From: Rhizobium leguminosarum bv. trifolii WSM2297
GTDB taxonomy: Bacteria; Pseudomonadota; Alphaproteobacteria; Rhizobiales; Rhizobiaceae
Direction: 5' to 3'
DNA: 64,000 bases
NCBI RefSeq assembly: GCF_000271845.1
Contig: NZ_JH719395.1
Coordinates: 656,025-720,024 of the forward strand
In this document: positions 7,472 through 16,960 of the stretch, one piece after another
How the letters are laid out: every line of letters starts with the position of its first letter
Numbering within the stretch: position 1 is the stretch's first letter
Notes under the pieces: model-generated
Seen by the model: only the letters and a program-made list of their open reading frames with translations
Told to the model about the DNA's origin: nothing
The model's database searches: none
Translations under genes and position numbers: made by a program

Positions 7472-8575
7472 ATGTATCGCGGCAGATTGGAGCGGGATCT
7501 CTCGCTCTGGGTGGGCAAGGGCCTGTTGGGGCAGGAAACGGCAGGCGCGCTGCTTGCCGAATATGACAGCCGCCCGGCAAGTTTCAGCCTCGGCAGAGTA
7601 TTGATGGCGCTGGCAGCGGTGCTGCTTGCATCAGCTATTCTGCTGCTCGTCGCGTCCAACTGGGAGGCCATCCCGCGCCTTGTTCGCGTCGGCGTCATCC
7701 TTGCGCTGATCTGGACGGCGCACATAGCCGCCGCCTTGATGCTCGCCCGCGGCGCGACAGCGGTGGCAGCCGGCTTGCTGGTCATCGGCGCGATGAGTTT
7801 CGGCGGCGCCATCTCGCTGGTCGGGCAGATGTATCATCTCTCCGGCGATGAGCAGACGGTGATGTATCTCTGGTTCGCCATTGCAACGATCTCGGCGATC
7901 CTGTTCCGCTCGGGCGCAGTAGCCGTCGTCGCCGGCTTCCTCTCCTGGGCATCCTTTGCCGTTTATCTCGAGAATTACGACACACATTGGATAGGGCTCG
8001 ATCCCTGGATGGCGCCTGTTATGGCGGTGATCATCATCGGGTTGGTGCGCTATACCGGTGCCGAGCGGGCTCGCCATCTCGCCTATCTGCTGCTGATCGG
8101 CTGGCTCGCCTGGCTTTATACGCTTTATGAGGAGATCGCCGTGGCACTCGCCTTCGCGATCGGCGGCATGGCGGCCTTCGTCCTGACGGCGGTGCCAAAC
8201 CGGTCTGTTGCCTCCCTGGTCAAGAGCGCCGGTGCGGCTCCGGCCTTCTACAGCTTCCTCGTCGCGGCGATCGGTTTCCTGCTGCTGCATATCGAGATCG
8301 AGGACGGCTGGCGGCTGGTGGTGCTTGGAGTGGCGACGCTTGCCGCTTCGGTGCTGGCGATCGCTCTGCATGGCAGGGACAACGGCGCGGTGCGTTATCT
8401 CGCCTACACGACCTTTGCCGCCGAGATGCTTTATCTCGCTTCCGTCACCGTCGGCTCGATCCTCGGCACGTCGAGCCTCTTCCTGTTCTCCGGCCTCGTC
8501 GTCGCGCTGGTCGCCTGGATCGTCATCCGTCTCGAACGGCGCTTTTCGGCGAATGCACAGGGGGAGCGCGCATGA
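7472..8575 (+). CDS. DUF2157 multi-pass membrane protein
   Basis: A 367-residue membrane protein. Residues 1-40 form a soluble N-terminal domain with the DUF2157 pattern (RLERDLSLWVGKGLL...AGALLAEYD). About ten hydrophobic segments follow from residue 47 to residue 352, including ASNWEAIPRLVR after the first one. The function of DUF2157 is unknown. The start is ATG with a strong GGGGTGGGAG ribosome site. Its stop overlaps the start of the GDYXXLXY gene by four bases (ATGA), so the two are translationally coupled. Confidence 0.9.
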   Translation: MYRGRLERDLSLWVGKGLLGQETAGALLAEYDSRPASFSLGRVLMALAAVLLASAILLLVASNWEAIPRLVRVGVILALIWTAHIAAALMLARGATAVAAGLLVIGAMSFGGAISLVGQMYHLSGDEQTVMYLWFAIATISAILFRSGAVAVVAGFLSWASFAVYLENYDTHWIGLDPWMAPVMAVIIIGLVRYTGAERARHLAYLLLIGWLAWLYTLYEEIAVALAFAIGGMAAFVLTAVPNRSVASLVKSAGAAPAFYSFLVAAIGFLLLHIEIEDGWRLVVLGVATLAASVLAIALHGRDNGAVRYLAYTTFAAEMLYLASVTVGSILGTSSLFLFSGLVVALVAWIVIRLERRFSANAQGERA

Positions 8576-9162
8576 ACTCGCTCATGGCAATGCTGCAATC
8601 CGGCAGAGGCTATCTGCTTTCGGCAATCATCGTCGCCGGCCTCCAGACCCTGATCCTCGGCTCGATCATCCAGAGCCGCGCGTCGATCCTGAGCAACGGT
8701 GCCGAGGTGCTGTTGAAGACGGCGCCCGTCGACCCGCGCGATTTCCTGCGCGGCGACTATGTCGTCTTGAACTACGACATTTCGTCGGTGCCGGTGCAGA
8801 CGGTCTCAGGCGGCATTCCGGCAGAGCCCGGCGAGCGCACGTTATGGGTTCGGTTGAAGAAGCAGGAAGACGGTTACTGGACGGTGATCGAATCGTCCTT
8901 TCACGAACTGCCGCCGCTGGCGGAGACCGTGATCCTGCGCAGCCAGCCATTCTACAGCGGCGGACTTGCCGCCGGCGACAGCATCCGGGTCGAATACGGC
9001 ATCGAGCGCTATTACGTTCCCGAAGGCGAGGGCAAGCCGATCGAGGAGGCCCGAAACGGCGGCAATGTCGCAATCGCCGTGCGCGTCTCGCCAGATGGAA
9101 GCGCGCAGATTCGCGGTCTTCTCGTTGACAACAAGCCAGTTTACGACGAGCCGCTCTACTGA
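8572..9162 (+). CDS. GDYXXLXY domain protein
   Basis: A 196-residue protein with one N-terminal membrane segment (about residues 13-33) and a periplasmic domain. The family name motif is present as GDYVVLNY at residues 61-68. A repeat-like VAIAVRVSPDGSAQIRGL segment ends the protein. The family is commonly encoded beside DUF2157 proteins, and here the two genes overlap by four bases, which suggests they act as one complex. No catalytic function is known. Confidence 0.88.
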   Translation: MNSLMAMLQSGRGYLLSAIIVAGLQTLILGSIIQSRASILSNGAEVLLKTAPVDPRDFLRGDYVVLNYDISSVPVQTVSGGIPAEPGERTLWVRLKKQEDGYWTVIESSFHELPPLAETVILRSQPFYSGGLAAGDSIRVEYGIERYYVPEGEGKPIEEARNGGNVAIAVRVSPDGSAQIRGLLVDNKPVYDEPLY

Positions 9163-9230
9163 TCCGACGGCACTTCGGGAGAGAGCGGTTTGCGGGCCGC
9201 AAATCCCTGTCATTGCCGTTCATTTTTCCT

Positions 9231-9258
9231 TTGCCTCGACCAAATCGGGTGATATAGA
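9231..9258 (+). promoter_or_regulatory. Putative promoter of tRNA-Leu
   Basis: TTGCCT at 9231-9236 and TATAGA at 9253-9258 with a 16-base spacer, about 55 bases before the tRNA. Confidence 0.45.
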
Positions 9259-9313
9259 GACGCCGCGCTCCGGAAGGCCTCATGCGCAGGCATAGGCATG
9301 CGGTTTTGTGAAC

Positions 9314-9398
<85 letters not shown>

Positions 9399-9576
9399 AG
9401 CTGTTTGCAGCGGGAGACTGAGATAGTTGTCCCGAATACCCGGAAGCGAGCGCCGTTCCTCTTTTGGGCGGAATGACAGGAATTGGGAAAAGCCACGCGC
9501 GGCACGCTGCCGGCGTCGTGCTCATCGAAACGAACGGCGTCTGGGCACGGCCGCCAGGACATGAAGGTAGGAAGAC

Positions 9577-11061
9577 ATGCAGGTTATCGAAACGCTCGCT
9601 GAAGGGCTGAAGCGCGAAATCAAGGTCGTTATCCCGGCCAAGGACATGCAGGACAAGATGAATGAGCGTCTTGCCGATGTGAAGGACAAGGTCCGCATCA
9701 ACGGCTTCCGTCCGGGCAAGGTACCCGCTGCTCACCTGAAGAAGGTCTACGGCAAGTCGATCATGGCCGAGCTCGTCAACGAGATCGTCCGCGAGCAGCC
9801 GGCCGCCATCCTGTCCAGCCGCGGCGAAAAGTCGGCCACGCAGCCGGAAATCGCCATGACCGAAGACAAGGACGAAGCCGACAAGATCCTCGCCGCCGAG
9901 CAGGATTTCGAATTCACGCTCTCCTATGAAGTGCTGCCGCCGATCGAACTGAAGTCGGTCAAGGGCATCAAGGTCACGCGCGAAGTCATCGACATCTCGG
10001 AAGACGAAGTCAACGAGCAGGTCCTGAAGGTCGCCGAAAGCGCCCGCGCCTATGAGACCAAGACCGGCAAGGCCGCCAACGGCGACCGCATCACCATGGA
10101 TTACGTCGGCAAGGTCGATGGCGAAGCCTTCGAAGGCGGCACCGACCAGGGCGCCGAACTGGTGCTCGGCTCCGGCCGCTTCATTCCTGGCTTCGAAGAC
10201 CAGCTCGTCGGTGTCAAGGCCGGCGTTGAAAAGACCATCACCGTGACCTTCCCGGCCGACTATCCGGCCAAGAACCTCGCCGGCAAGGAAGCGACCTTCG
10301 ACGTCACCATCAAGGATGTTGCAGCACCCGCCGCTGTCGAGATCAACGACGAACTCGCTTCCAAGCTCGGCATCGAATCCGCCGACCGCCTGAAGGAAAT
10401 CGTCCGCGGCCAGATCGAATCGCAGTACGGTTCGCTGACCCGCCAGAAGCTGAAGCGCCAGATCCTCGACCAGCTCGACGAGATGTACAAGTTCGAGACC
10501 CCGAACTCGCTGGTCGACGCCGAATATAACGGCATCTGGAGCCAGGTGAACAACGATCTCGCCCAGTCCGGCAAGACCTTCGAGGACGAAGACACGACCG
10601 AAGAAAAGGCACGTGAGGAATACAAGACGCTCGCCGAGCGTCGCGTCCGCCTCGGCCTCGTTCTCTCCGAAATCGGCGAAAAGGCCGGCGTCGAAGTCAG
10701 CGAAGACGAGATGCAGCGCGCCATCTACGATCAGCTGCGCCAGTATCCGGGCCAGGAAAAGCAGATCCTCGAATTCTTCCGCAGCCAGCCGGGCGCCGCC
10801 GCTTCGATCCGCGCGCCGATCTTCGAAGAGAAGGTCATCGATCACCTGCTGAGCGAAATCGACGTCACCGACAAGAAGGTGACCAAGGAAGAGCTGCTCG
10901 CCGAGGAAGAAGGCGAGGCGAAGGCTGAAACCAAGAAGGCCGCCCCGAAGAAGAAGGCTGCCGCCAAGGCCGAAGCTGCCGACGCCGGCGAAGGCGAGGA
11001 AGCCGCTCCGAAGAAGAAGGCCGCTCCGAAGAAGAAGGCGGCTGACGAAAGCGCCGAATAA
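9577..11061 (+). CDS. tig: Trigger factor (ribosome-associated chaperone)
   Basis: Trigger factor binds the ribosome exit tunnel and folds nascent chains; it also has peptidyl-prolyl isomerase activity. The ribosome-binding signature GFRPGKVP is at about residues 44-51. The FKBP-like domain lies near residues 165-245 ([17 protein letters not shown]). A long helical C-terminal domain follows to about residue 445. The last 50 residues are a lysine/alanine/proline tail with repeated AAPKKKA blocks, absent from the E. coli protein (432 residues against 494 here). It is followed by a strong terminator and stands alone after tRNA-Leu. Confidence 0.97.
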   Translation: MQVIETLAEGLKREIKVVIPAKDMQDKMNERLADVKDKVRINGFRPGKVPAAHLKKVYGKSIMAELVNEIVREQPAAILSSRGEKSATQPEIAMTEDKDEADKILAAEQDFEFTLSYEVLPPIELKSVKGIKVTREVIDISEDEVNEQVLKVAESARAYETKTGKAANGDRITMDYVGKVDGEAFEGGTDQGAELVLGSGRFIPGFEDQLVGVKAGVEKTITVTFPADYPAKNLAGKEATFDVTIKDVAAPAAVEINDELASKLGIESADRLKEIVRGQIESQYGSLTRQKLKRQILDQLDEMYKFETPNSLVDAEYNGIWSQVNNDLAQSGKTFEDEDTTEEKAREEYKTLAERRVRLGLVLSEIGEKAGVEVSEDEMQRAIYDQLRQYPGQEKQILEFFRSQPGAAASIRAPIFEEKVIDHLLSEIDVTDKKVTKEELLAEEEGEAKAETKKAAPKKKAAAKAEAADAGEGEEAAPKKKAAPKKKAADESAE

Positions 11062-11085
11062 TCGCTTTTCAGTTTTGAAGTTTGG

Positions 11086-11118
11086 AAGGCCCCGCCCTCG
11101 CGCGGGGCCTTTTCTTTT
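11086..11118 (+). terminator. Rho-independent terminator after tig
   Basis: The stem aaggccccgc / gcggggcctt with a short loop is followed by TTCTTTTTT, 25 bases after the tig stop. Confidence 0.92.
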
Positions 11119-11289
11119 TTGGGTCACCCGGACGGGGTACTCGACGACCTCTTGATTATGGTGTTATCTTCCCCAGCAACAACAAATAGTTGAAATAAAG
11201 TATAAACCGATGCAGATTTGCTGGGCATGTCGCCCGGGGATGACGACATGCATAAAACCAAAGAGCTTTGGGTGGTGGAGGACCTGAAA

Positions 11290-11712
11290 ATGGCTGCAAA
11301 GAATGACATGAAGACGCTGGTAGAGGAAATCTATTCTGTGCGTGACCGTGGCGATATCGAGGGTACGCTTGCGCTGATCGGCGAGGGTTGCACCTTTCGC
11401 ATGGTCGGCAATGCACGGCTGGCGCCATTGACGACTGAATCGAGCGGGCATGACTTTCGCCAAACGATAACGCAGCTTATCGCAGCATGGGATCTATCCA
11501 AGGTCAGGACGACCGGCATCTATGTGGACGAGGATGAGCAGATGGTCTTTGCGCATCGTGAAGGCGAGGTCAGGCACATCCCATCGGGCGTAAGCTTCTC
11601 TACGGAATTCGTCGACAAGATCCATTTCCAGGATGGCAAACCGGTCAAGATCGTCGAATTCGTCGACACGCTGCAAGTGGCCGAGACGAGCCGGATGATC
11701 CAATTCGCTTAA
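11290..11712 (+). CDS. SnoaL/NTF2-like protein
   Basis: A 140-residue protein with the pattern of the nuclear transport factor 2/SnoaL fold: an N-terminal helix (MKTLVEEIYSVRDRGD), then a curved sheet ending in FSTEFVDKIHFQDGKPVKIVEFVDTL. Members include isomerases and many ligand-binding proteins of unknown substrate. The ATG at 11290 is chosen because GGAGG lies eight bases upstream; the frame stays open to 11218. It is a single gene between the tig terminator and a convergent radical SAM gene. Confidence 0.82.
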   Translation: MAAKNDMKTLVEEIYSVRDRGDIEGTLALIGEGCTFRMVGNARLAPLTTESSGHDFRQTITQLIAAWDLSKVRTTGIYVDEDEQMVFAHREGEVRHIPSGVSFSTEFVDKIHFQDGKPVKIVEFVDTLQVAETSRMIQFA

Positions 11713-11790
11713 ACGGCAACCGAGTCGGAGCCGCCAAAGCGCGTCGCATCAATCGTGATTCCTGCGACGTGCTTCAGCGCCAATTGCGGC

Positions 11791-13560
11791 TCAATGGCGG
11801 GTTAGTTCCGCGACTTTCCTGACGTGGCTCACGGCTGCGGTTCCGCCTGATGTCTTGGTGAAGAGGCTGAGTGTCTCTTCCTCGTCATCGGCGACTGGCG
11901 TCAGGGCCTGATCCATATAGGTCTTCGACTTCGCTTCCCTTGAAATCAGGAATGCCGAGATCGTCAGGCCGATGATCGTGCCGGCGAGCGAAGCGTGTTT
12001 TCTGAAGGTTTCCCAGGCAAAGCGCGGCCAGAAGACCAGCGGATTTTCCCGCGGCAGGTCCGGGCGCCGCTCCGACGGCGTCTTCAGGCGCAGCAGGCCG
12101 CTTTGCAGCGGATGCACGTTTTCCAACGGCACGGTGGTCGCAAAGGAAACGAGAACCTTGACGAGCCTTGCGAGCGGGACTCCGGTCGCCACGGCGCGGC
12201 GCAGCAGCGTCTTCATATGAGCAGGCGAATAATAGAGCGCCCAGGCCTCGTGGTAGATGTCTTCCCACTCCTGCTTGCTCATCTTCGGATGCGCGGTGCA
12301 GACGTGCTCGACATCGTAGATGTTGAGATCATCGTCCATCTCGACACCCTTCTTCCACAGCACCTGATGGTCCTCGGAGCCGGGCAGCGGCGTCAGGATG
12401 AAGAATTCGATGACGTCGAGCGGCAGCTCTTCCTGGATGATCGCGATGTCGCGGCGGATCGATTCCGGCGTGTCGGCCGGGAAGCCCAGGATATAGCCGG
12501 CGAGCGTCATGATCCCCTGCGCCTTCCAGGCCAGCAGCATCTTGCGATATTCGGTGATCTTGTTCTGGTTCTTCTTTGCGGCGGTCAGATTGTCCGGATT
12601 GACGTTTTCGAGGCCGATGAAGACCCGGGTGACGCCCGCGCGCCGGGATTTCTCGATGAAATTGGGGATCTTGTGGCAGAGCGTGTCGACCTGGATCATC
12701 AGGCCGAGCGGAATGCCGTCCCGCTCCTTCAGCTCGATCAGCCGGTCGAAGATCGCTTCCCAATCCTTGTTGCGGGCGAAATTGTCGTCGGTGATGAAGA
12801 ATTTGTGGATGCCCTGCGCCCAGTTCATCCGCACCAGCTTTTCGACGTCATCGGCCGAGCGGAAGCGCGACTTACGTCCCTGGACGTTGATGATGGTGCA
12901 GAACGAGCACTGATAGGGACAACCGCGTCCGGCATCGAAGCTGGTGCTGAGCCCGAGCGTGCGCTGGATATTGTCCTTCGGCAGGAAGGGAACCGGCGTG
13001 CCGCCGATGCCCGGAAGGTCGTTCATAAAATTGTAGAGCGGCTTCAGCTCCCCGCTCGCCGCATCGCGCAGCACCATCTCGAGCCGGCCCTCGGCCTCGC
13101 CGGCAAACATCGAAATGCCCATATCGCGGCAGGCGTCGAGCCCGACCGCCTTGCCATCCAGCATCGACAGGCAGCCCGAAACATGGAAGCCGCCGATCGA
13201 AACCGGCAGGCCGGCATCGCGGAAGGGCCGGGCGATATCGAGGGCGCGCGGATACTGGTTGGTCTGGACGCCGACGAGCGCGATCATGCCGAAATTGTCG
13301 TGGCGCTTGAATTGTGCCAGCAATCCGGCGAAGTCGATGCGCGTATTGGTCTCGTCGATCACGGTGATGTCGATCGCGGTATCAGGGCCGAGCACCTTGC
13401 GCTCGGCGCATTCGGCGGCGATGCCGTAGAGAGCCGCGAGCGAATTGGAGGGGATCATCGCCCGCCACCAGCGGATGACATAACCGTCGTCGTCATAATG
13501 CGATGGCTTGATCAGGATCAGCTGAAAACGTCGGCGCGCAGCTTCCAAGACTTGGGACAA
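11791..13560 (-). CDS. Cobalamin-binding radical SAM protein
   Basis: A 589-residue protein. The first 190 residues resemble a B12-binding Rossmann domain (FQLILIKPSHYDDDGYVI at the N-terminus). The radical SAM core follows, with the 4Fe-4S motif CPYQCSFC at about residue 214. The C-terminal part carries an HxxPxM-like segment (CTAHPKMSKQEW) and a hydrophobic stretch (GTIIGLTISAFLIS) near residue 540, which suggests membrane association. This resembles the class B methyltransferase-type architecture, as in the hopanoid or bacteriochlorophyll enzymes, but I cannot name the substrate. Translation probably begins at TTG, since the B12 domain starts immediately. The neighbours give no pathway hint. 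Confidence 0.85.
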   Translation of the reverse strand: MSQVLEAARRRFQLILIKPSHYDDDGYVIRWWRAMIPSNSLAALYGIAAECAERKVLGPDTAIDITVIDETNTRIDFAGLLAQFKRHDNFGMIALVGVQTNQYPRALDIARPFRDAGLPVSIGGFHVSGCLSMLDGKAVGLDACRDMGISMFAGEAEGRLEMVLRDAASGELKPLYNFMNDLPGIGGTPVPFLPKDNIQRTLGLSTSFDAGRGCPYQCSFCTIINVQGRKSRFRSADDVEKLVRMNWAQGIHKFFITDDNFARNKDWEAIFDRLIELKERDGIPLGLMIQVDTLCHKIPNFIEKSRRAGVTRVFIGLENVNPDNLTAAKKNQNKITEYRKMLLAWKAQGIMTLAGYILGFPADTPESIRRDIAIIQEELPLDVIEFFILTPLPGSEDHQVLWKKGVEMDDDLNIYDVEHVCTAHPKMSKQEWEDIYHEAWALYYSPAHMKTLLRRAVATGVPLARLVKVLVSFATTVPLENVHPLQSGLLRLKTPSERRPDLPRENPLVFWPRFAWETFRKHASLAGTIIGLTISAFLISREAKSKTYMDQALTPVADDEEETLSLFTKTSGGTAAVSHVRKVAELTRH

Positions 13561-13678
13561 GACGATCTATCTTTCTTCAGAAGCTTTTGCCGGAGGCAAA
13601 ATGGAGTTGAAGGCACATATCATACATGGCGTACCAATGCGACTTATGAGGGTTCAAACTAAGGCGTAAAAACCGGCA

Positions 13679-13702
13679 CTGCGCGCAAATCGCTTCGCGC
13701 AG
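13679..13702 (-). terminator. Possible terminator after the EEP hydrolase gene
   Basis: On the minus strand ctgcgcg...cgcgcag forms a stem, with GGTTTTTACG shortly after. It is 20 bases past the stop at 13722; the U-tract is offset, so this is tentative. Confidence 0.4.
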
Positions 13703-13721
13703 CGTATCATTCCTCAATATA

Positions 13722-14525
13722 CTACCCGATATCGAGCAGCAATGCGCGGTGGTCGGAGACTTCGGGTGCTTCGACCACCTCGAATTTGGCGACATTGACC
13801 CCCGGTGTAACCAGCATGTAGTCGGCAAAGCGGCCCTGCTTCAGATAGTAGGAGGTTCGCGTGTCTACAAGGCCGTTTCCGGTGACGAGATCGGAAAGCC
13901 CGAGTCCGGCGAGAATCGCGAAAGTCGTGCTGTTGGGCAAAACGTTGAAATCACCGCAGACGACGAGCCCTTCGTCGCCGGGCCAGATGCGCTCGATAAG
14001 CCTGACCAGCGCCGCAGCCTGTTCTTTGCGCGCCGCCGTGTCGCCTTTGCCGGCGGGATCGCGCAGGCCATGCATATGGGCGATGGTCACGGTAGACGCG
14101 TGCTCATGGCTGAAGAGGCGGATGCAATGGGCGTTCCGCGGCCGCGGATGTTCGCCCCAGCCGTTGGCGGAAAAACTGCCGTGTACGAAGTCCAGCCCTT
14201 GGGCGATGACCGAATGCGATTTGCGCACGAAAGTACCCAGCCCGAATTCGGCGGCAATAGCGCTATCGCCGTTAAGCAGCTCACCCCTCGATGTTGGGCA
14301 GAAGAAGCCATCGTGGCCGGGCAGGGCGGCGCTGATCTCGGCAAACAGATTGGCGCGCTGCGGCAGCTCCAGCCCCGCATCCCGATAGATCCACCATCCC
14401 CCATCCGCACCCGGCGCCCGCAGCACTTCCTGCAGGCACAGCACATCCGCATCGGCCTGCCTGATATAATCGATCAGGGCCTCATGCAGCCTGCCGCCCC
14501 AGGCGTTCAGCGAAATGATACGCAA
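13722..14525 (-). CDS. Endonuclease/exonuclease/phosphatase family protein
   Basis: A 267-residue EEP-fold metal-dependent hydrolase. Family motifs are in order: ISLNAWGG at the N-terminus, LCLQEV near residue 30 (metal-binding glutamate), AHMHG mid-protein, CGDFNVLPNS near residue 195 and SDHRALL at the C-terminus (catalytic histidine). The fold covers DNA exonucleases, sphingomyelinases and phosphoinositide phosphatases, so the substrate is open. No signal peptide is visible, suggesting a cytoplasmic role. The start appears to be TTG because the fold begins at the first residue. Confidence 0.87.
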   Translation of the reverse strand: MRIISLNAWGGRLHEALIDYIRQADADVLCLQEVLRAPGADGGWWIYRDAGLELPQRANLFAEISAALPGHDGFFCPTSRGELLNGDSAIAAEFGLGTFVRKSHSVIAQGLDFVHGSFSANGWGEHPRPRNAHCIRLFSHEHASTVTIAHMHGLRDPAGKGDTAARKEQAAALVRLIERIWPGDEGLVVCGDFNVLPNSTTFAILAGLGLSDLVTGNGLVDTRTSYYLKQGRFADYMLVTPGVNVAKFEVVEAPEVSDHRALLLDIG

Positions 14526-14590
14526 TGTCGTTCGGCTCCGTTCTGAGCGGGCCGGATTGGGACGACGGTTCGGCCGTCTGTGATCCGCCC

Positions 14591-15997
14591 TCAGAGTTCC
14601 GACTTAATGTCGCCCATCCGGTTCCAGGCGTCGAGGCCGGCGATCTTATAGGCTTCGGCAAGCGTCGGATAATTGAAGGTGTTTTCGACGAAATATTCGA
14701 CCGTGCCTTTGAGATTGAGCACCGCCTGGCCGATATGGACCAGCTCGGTGGCGCCTTCGCCGACGATATGCACGCCGAGCAGCCGGCGGGTCTTCAGCGA
14801 GAAAATCAGCTTCAAAAGCCCGGTGTCGAGGCCCATGATATGACCGCGCGAGGTCTCGCGGAAGCGGGCGATACCGCATTCATAGGGAATTCCGCGCTCC
14901 TTCATCTCCTCTTCGGTCAGGCCGCAGGTGGAAATCTCGGGCACGGCATAGATGCCGTAGGGGAAATATTTCGGCGGCTCCTTGGCGACCGCACCGATCG
15001 CGACGCGGGCAGCGATTCGGCCCTGTTCCATCGAGGTCGAGGCAAGGCTCGGAAAGCCGACGACGTCGCCGGCCGCATAGACGTTGGCAACCGAGGTCTG
15101 GAATGTTTCCGGATTGACCTTGAGACGGCCGCGGCTGTCGGCTTCGAGGCCGATGGCCGGAAGGTTCAGCGCGTCTGTCGCCCCCATGCGGCCGGCGGCG
15201 AACAGCACCATGTCGGTGGTCAGGCGACGGCCGCTGTCGAGTGTCAGCTCAACCTTGCCGCCCTCAAGCGTCTCCACCTTGTCGGCCTTCTGGCCGAGCA
15301 GCAGCTTCATATTGCGGTCGCGCAGCTGATAGGTGAAATCCTCGACGATTTCCTTGTCGATGAAGTCGAGCATCGTCGCCTTCGGGTCGATGACGGTGAC
15401 GGCCGTGTCGAGCGCACTGAAGATCGTCGCATATTCGATGCCGATGACGCCGGCGCCGATGACGACCATCGAGCGCGGCAGCTCCTGAATATCGAGCAGT
15501 TCGTCGCTGTCGAGAACGGTCTTGCCGTCGAAAGGGATGTAATCGGGGCGAAACGGCTTCGTGCCGACGGCAAGCAGCACGCTGGCGCCGGTAACCTGGG
15601 TGATCTCGCCGTCATCCTTGATCACCTGCAGCGTCGACGCATTGATGAAGCTTGCCTTGCCGCGAATATGCTGCACGCGGTTGCGGGCGAACTGGTGTTC
15701 CAGCACCTCGACCTCGTGGTTGAGGGTAATCAGCAGGCGGCGGCGCAGGTCATCGGCACTGATCTCTTCCTTGACGCGGTAAGACCGGCCATAGAAGCCG
15801 CGTTCGCGCCAGCCGGAAAGATTGAGCGCGGTCTCGCGCAATGTTTTGGAAGGGATGGTGCCGGTGTGCACGGAGACACCGCCGACACGTTTGCCCTGCT
15901 CGATGACGAGCACTTTCTTGCCGAGTTTGGCAGCTTGGATCGCCCCGCGGCGCCCTGCGGGACCGCTGCCCACCACAACGAGATCGTACTGAAGCAT
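14591..15997 (-). CDS. sthA: Soluble (Si-specific) NAD(P) transhydrogenase
   Basis: A flavoprotein of the pyridine nucleotide-disulphide reductase family that passes hydride between NADPH and NAD. The FAD motif VVGSGPAGRRGA is at the N-terminus and a second dinucleotide motif VIGAGVIGIEYA near residue 170. Where lipoamide dehydrogenase has its redox disulphide, this protein reads GGVSVHTGTIPSKTLRE, with no cysteine, so it cannot act as a disulphide reductase. The ATG at 15997 starts at LQYDLVVVG; an upstream in-frame ATG would add ten residues. The dimerisation domain (NTFNYPTLAEAY) is intact. Confidence 0.93.
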   Translation of the reverse strand: MLQYDLVVVGSGPAGRRGAIQAAKLGKKVLVIEQGKRVGGVSVHTGTIPSKTLRETALNLSGWRERGFYGRSYRVKEEISADDLRRRLLITLNHEVEVLEHQFARNRVQHIRGKASFINASTLQVIKDDGEITQVTGASVLLAVGTKPFRPDYIPFDGKTVLDSDELLDIQELPRSMVVIGAGVIGIEYATIFSALDTAVTVIDPKATMLDFIDKEIVEDFTYQLRDRNMKLLLGQKADKVETLEGGKVELTLDSGRRLTTDMVLFAAGRMGATDALNLPAIGLEADSRGRLKVNPETFQTSVANVYAAGDVVGFPSLASTSMEQGRIAARVAIGAVAKEPPKYFPYGIYAVPEISTCGLTEEEMKERGIPYECGIARFRETSRGHIMGLDTGLLKLIFSLKTRRLLGVHIVGEGATELVHIGQAVLNLKGTVEYFVENTFNYPTLAEAYKIAGLDAWNRMGDIKSEL

Positions 15998-16114
15998 TAT
16001 CTGGCCCCGGATTGGAAATGGAATCATTGCGACGCAAAATGTCGCCCGTCTATCGGTAGCCGGTCAATGTTACAGATTGTTTTACGACCGCCGATTCGAG
16101 CCTGCCTGTGCTTT

Positions 16115-16960
16115 TCAGATCAGCTTCAGCCCCTTCAGGCTGACATGGCCGTCCTTGCCGATGATGACGTGATCATGGACAGTGATATCAAGCGCCTTGG
16201 CGGCATCGATGATCACCTTCGTCATATCGATGTCTGCGCGCGACGGCGTCGGATCGCCTGAGGGGTGGTTGTGCACCAGGATCATCGCCGTTGCCGAAAG
16301 CTCGAGCGCGCGTTTGACCACCTCGCGCGGATAGACCGGCGTATGGTCGACGGTGCCGCGGCCCTGCACCTCGTCGGCGATCAGCACGTTGCGCTTGTCG
16401 AGGAAGAGGATGCGGAATTGTTCGCGGGTTTCGTGCGCCATTGCGGCATGGCAATATTGGATGACCGACGACCACGAGGAAAGCACCTGCTTGCTCCTCA
16501 GCTCGCTCTTTAAGGTCCGGTGGGCGACCGTCGAGATCAGCTTCAGGTCGAGCGCCACAGCCTCGCCGACACCCTTTACCTCCGTCAGCAGTGCCTGAGG
16601 CGCGCCGAAGACGCCGGAAAGCGAGCCGAACCGTTCGATCAGCGCCTTGGCGATCGGTTTGGTGTCGCGCCGCGGAATCAGGCGAAAAAGCAGGAGTTCG
16701 AGGATTTCATAGTCGGCAAGGGCGATGTCGCCCTGTTCGCGAAAGCGGTCACGCAGCCGCTCGCGATGTCCATGATAATGCTCCTGAGGGGCGAGCGAGG
16801 CGGGCAGGGGGGCCTTGGCATTCGGCGTGACCGGTTTTTGCGGCTGTCCGCCGAAAAACGAGCGTTCATCGGCGGCAACAGGCTCTTCGATCTCGAAAGG
16901 CAGCTCGTCGTCTGAAGATGTCGCAACGGGCCCCTTCGCCATTGGATCGTCACCCGGCAA
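16115..16960 (-). CDS. radC: RadC/JAB-domain protein
   Basis: A 281-residue RadC-family protein. An N-terminal disordered stretch (about residues 1-55) is followed by a helix-hairpin-helix-like region ([22 protein letters not shown]). The C-terminal JAMM domain has the metal motif [11 protein letters not shown] with a following aspartate. Despite the historical name, a DNA repair role is doubtful for the family. The start overlaps the last 11 bases of map, so the two genes are probably cotranscribed and coupled. Confidence 0.92.
   Translation of the reverse strand: MPGDDPMAKGPVATSSDDELPFEIEEPVAADERSFFGGQPQKPVTPNAKAPLPASLAPQEHYHGHRERLRDRFREQGDIALADYEILELLLFRLIPRRDTKPIAKALIERFGSLSGVFGAPQALLTEVKGVGEAVALDLKLISTVAHRTLKSELRSKQVLSSWSSVIQYCHAAMAHETREQFRILFLDKRNVLIADEVQGRGTVDHTPVYPREVVKRALELSATAMILVHNHPSGDPTPSRADIDMTKVIIDAAKALDITVHDHVIIGKDGHVSLKGLKLI

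Noticed and set aside
11995..13662. Long plus-strand open frame opposite the radical SAM gene
   Set aside because: It is antisense to a gene with clear motifs; composition is the arginine/aspartate-rich type of a GC-rich shadow frame.
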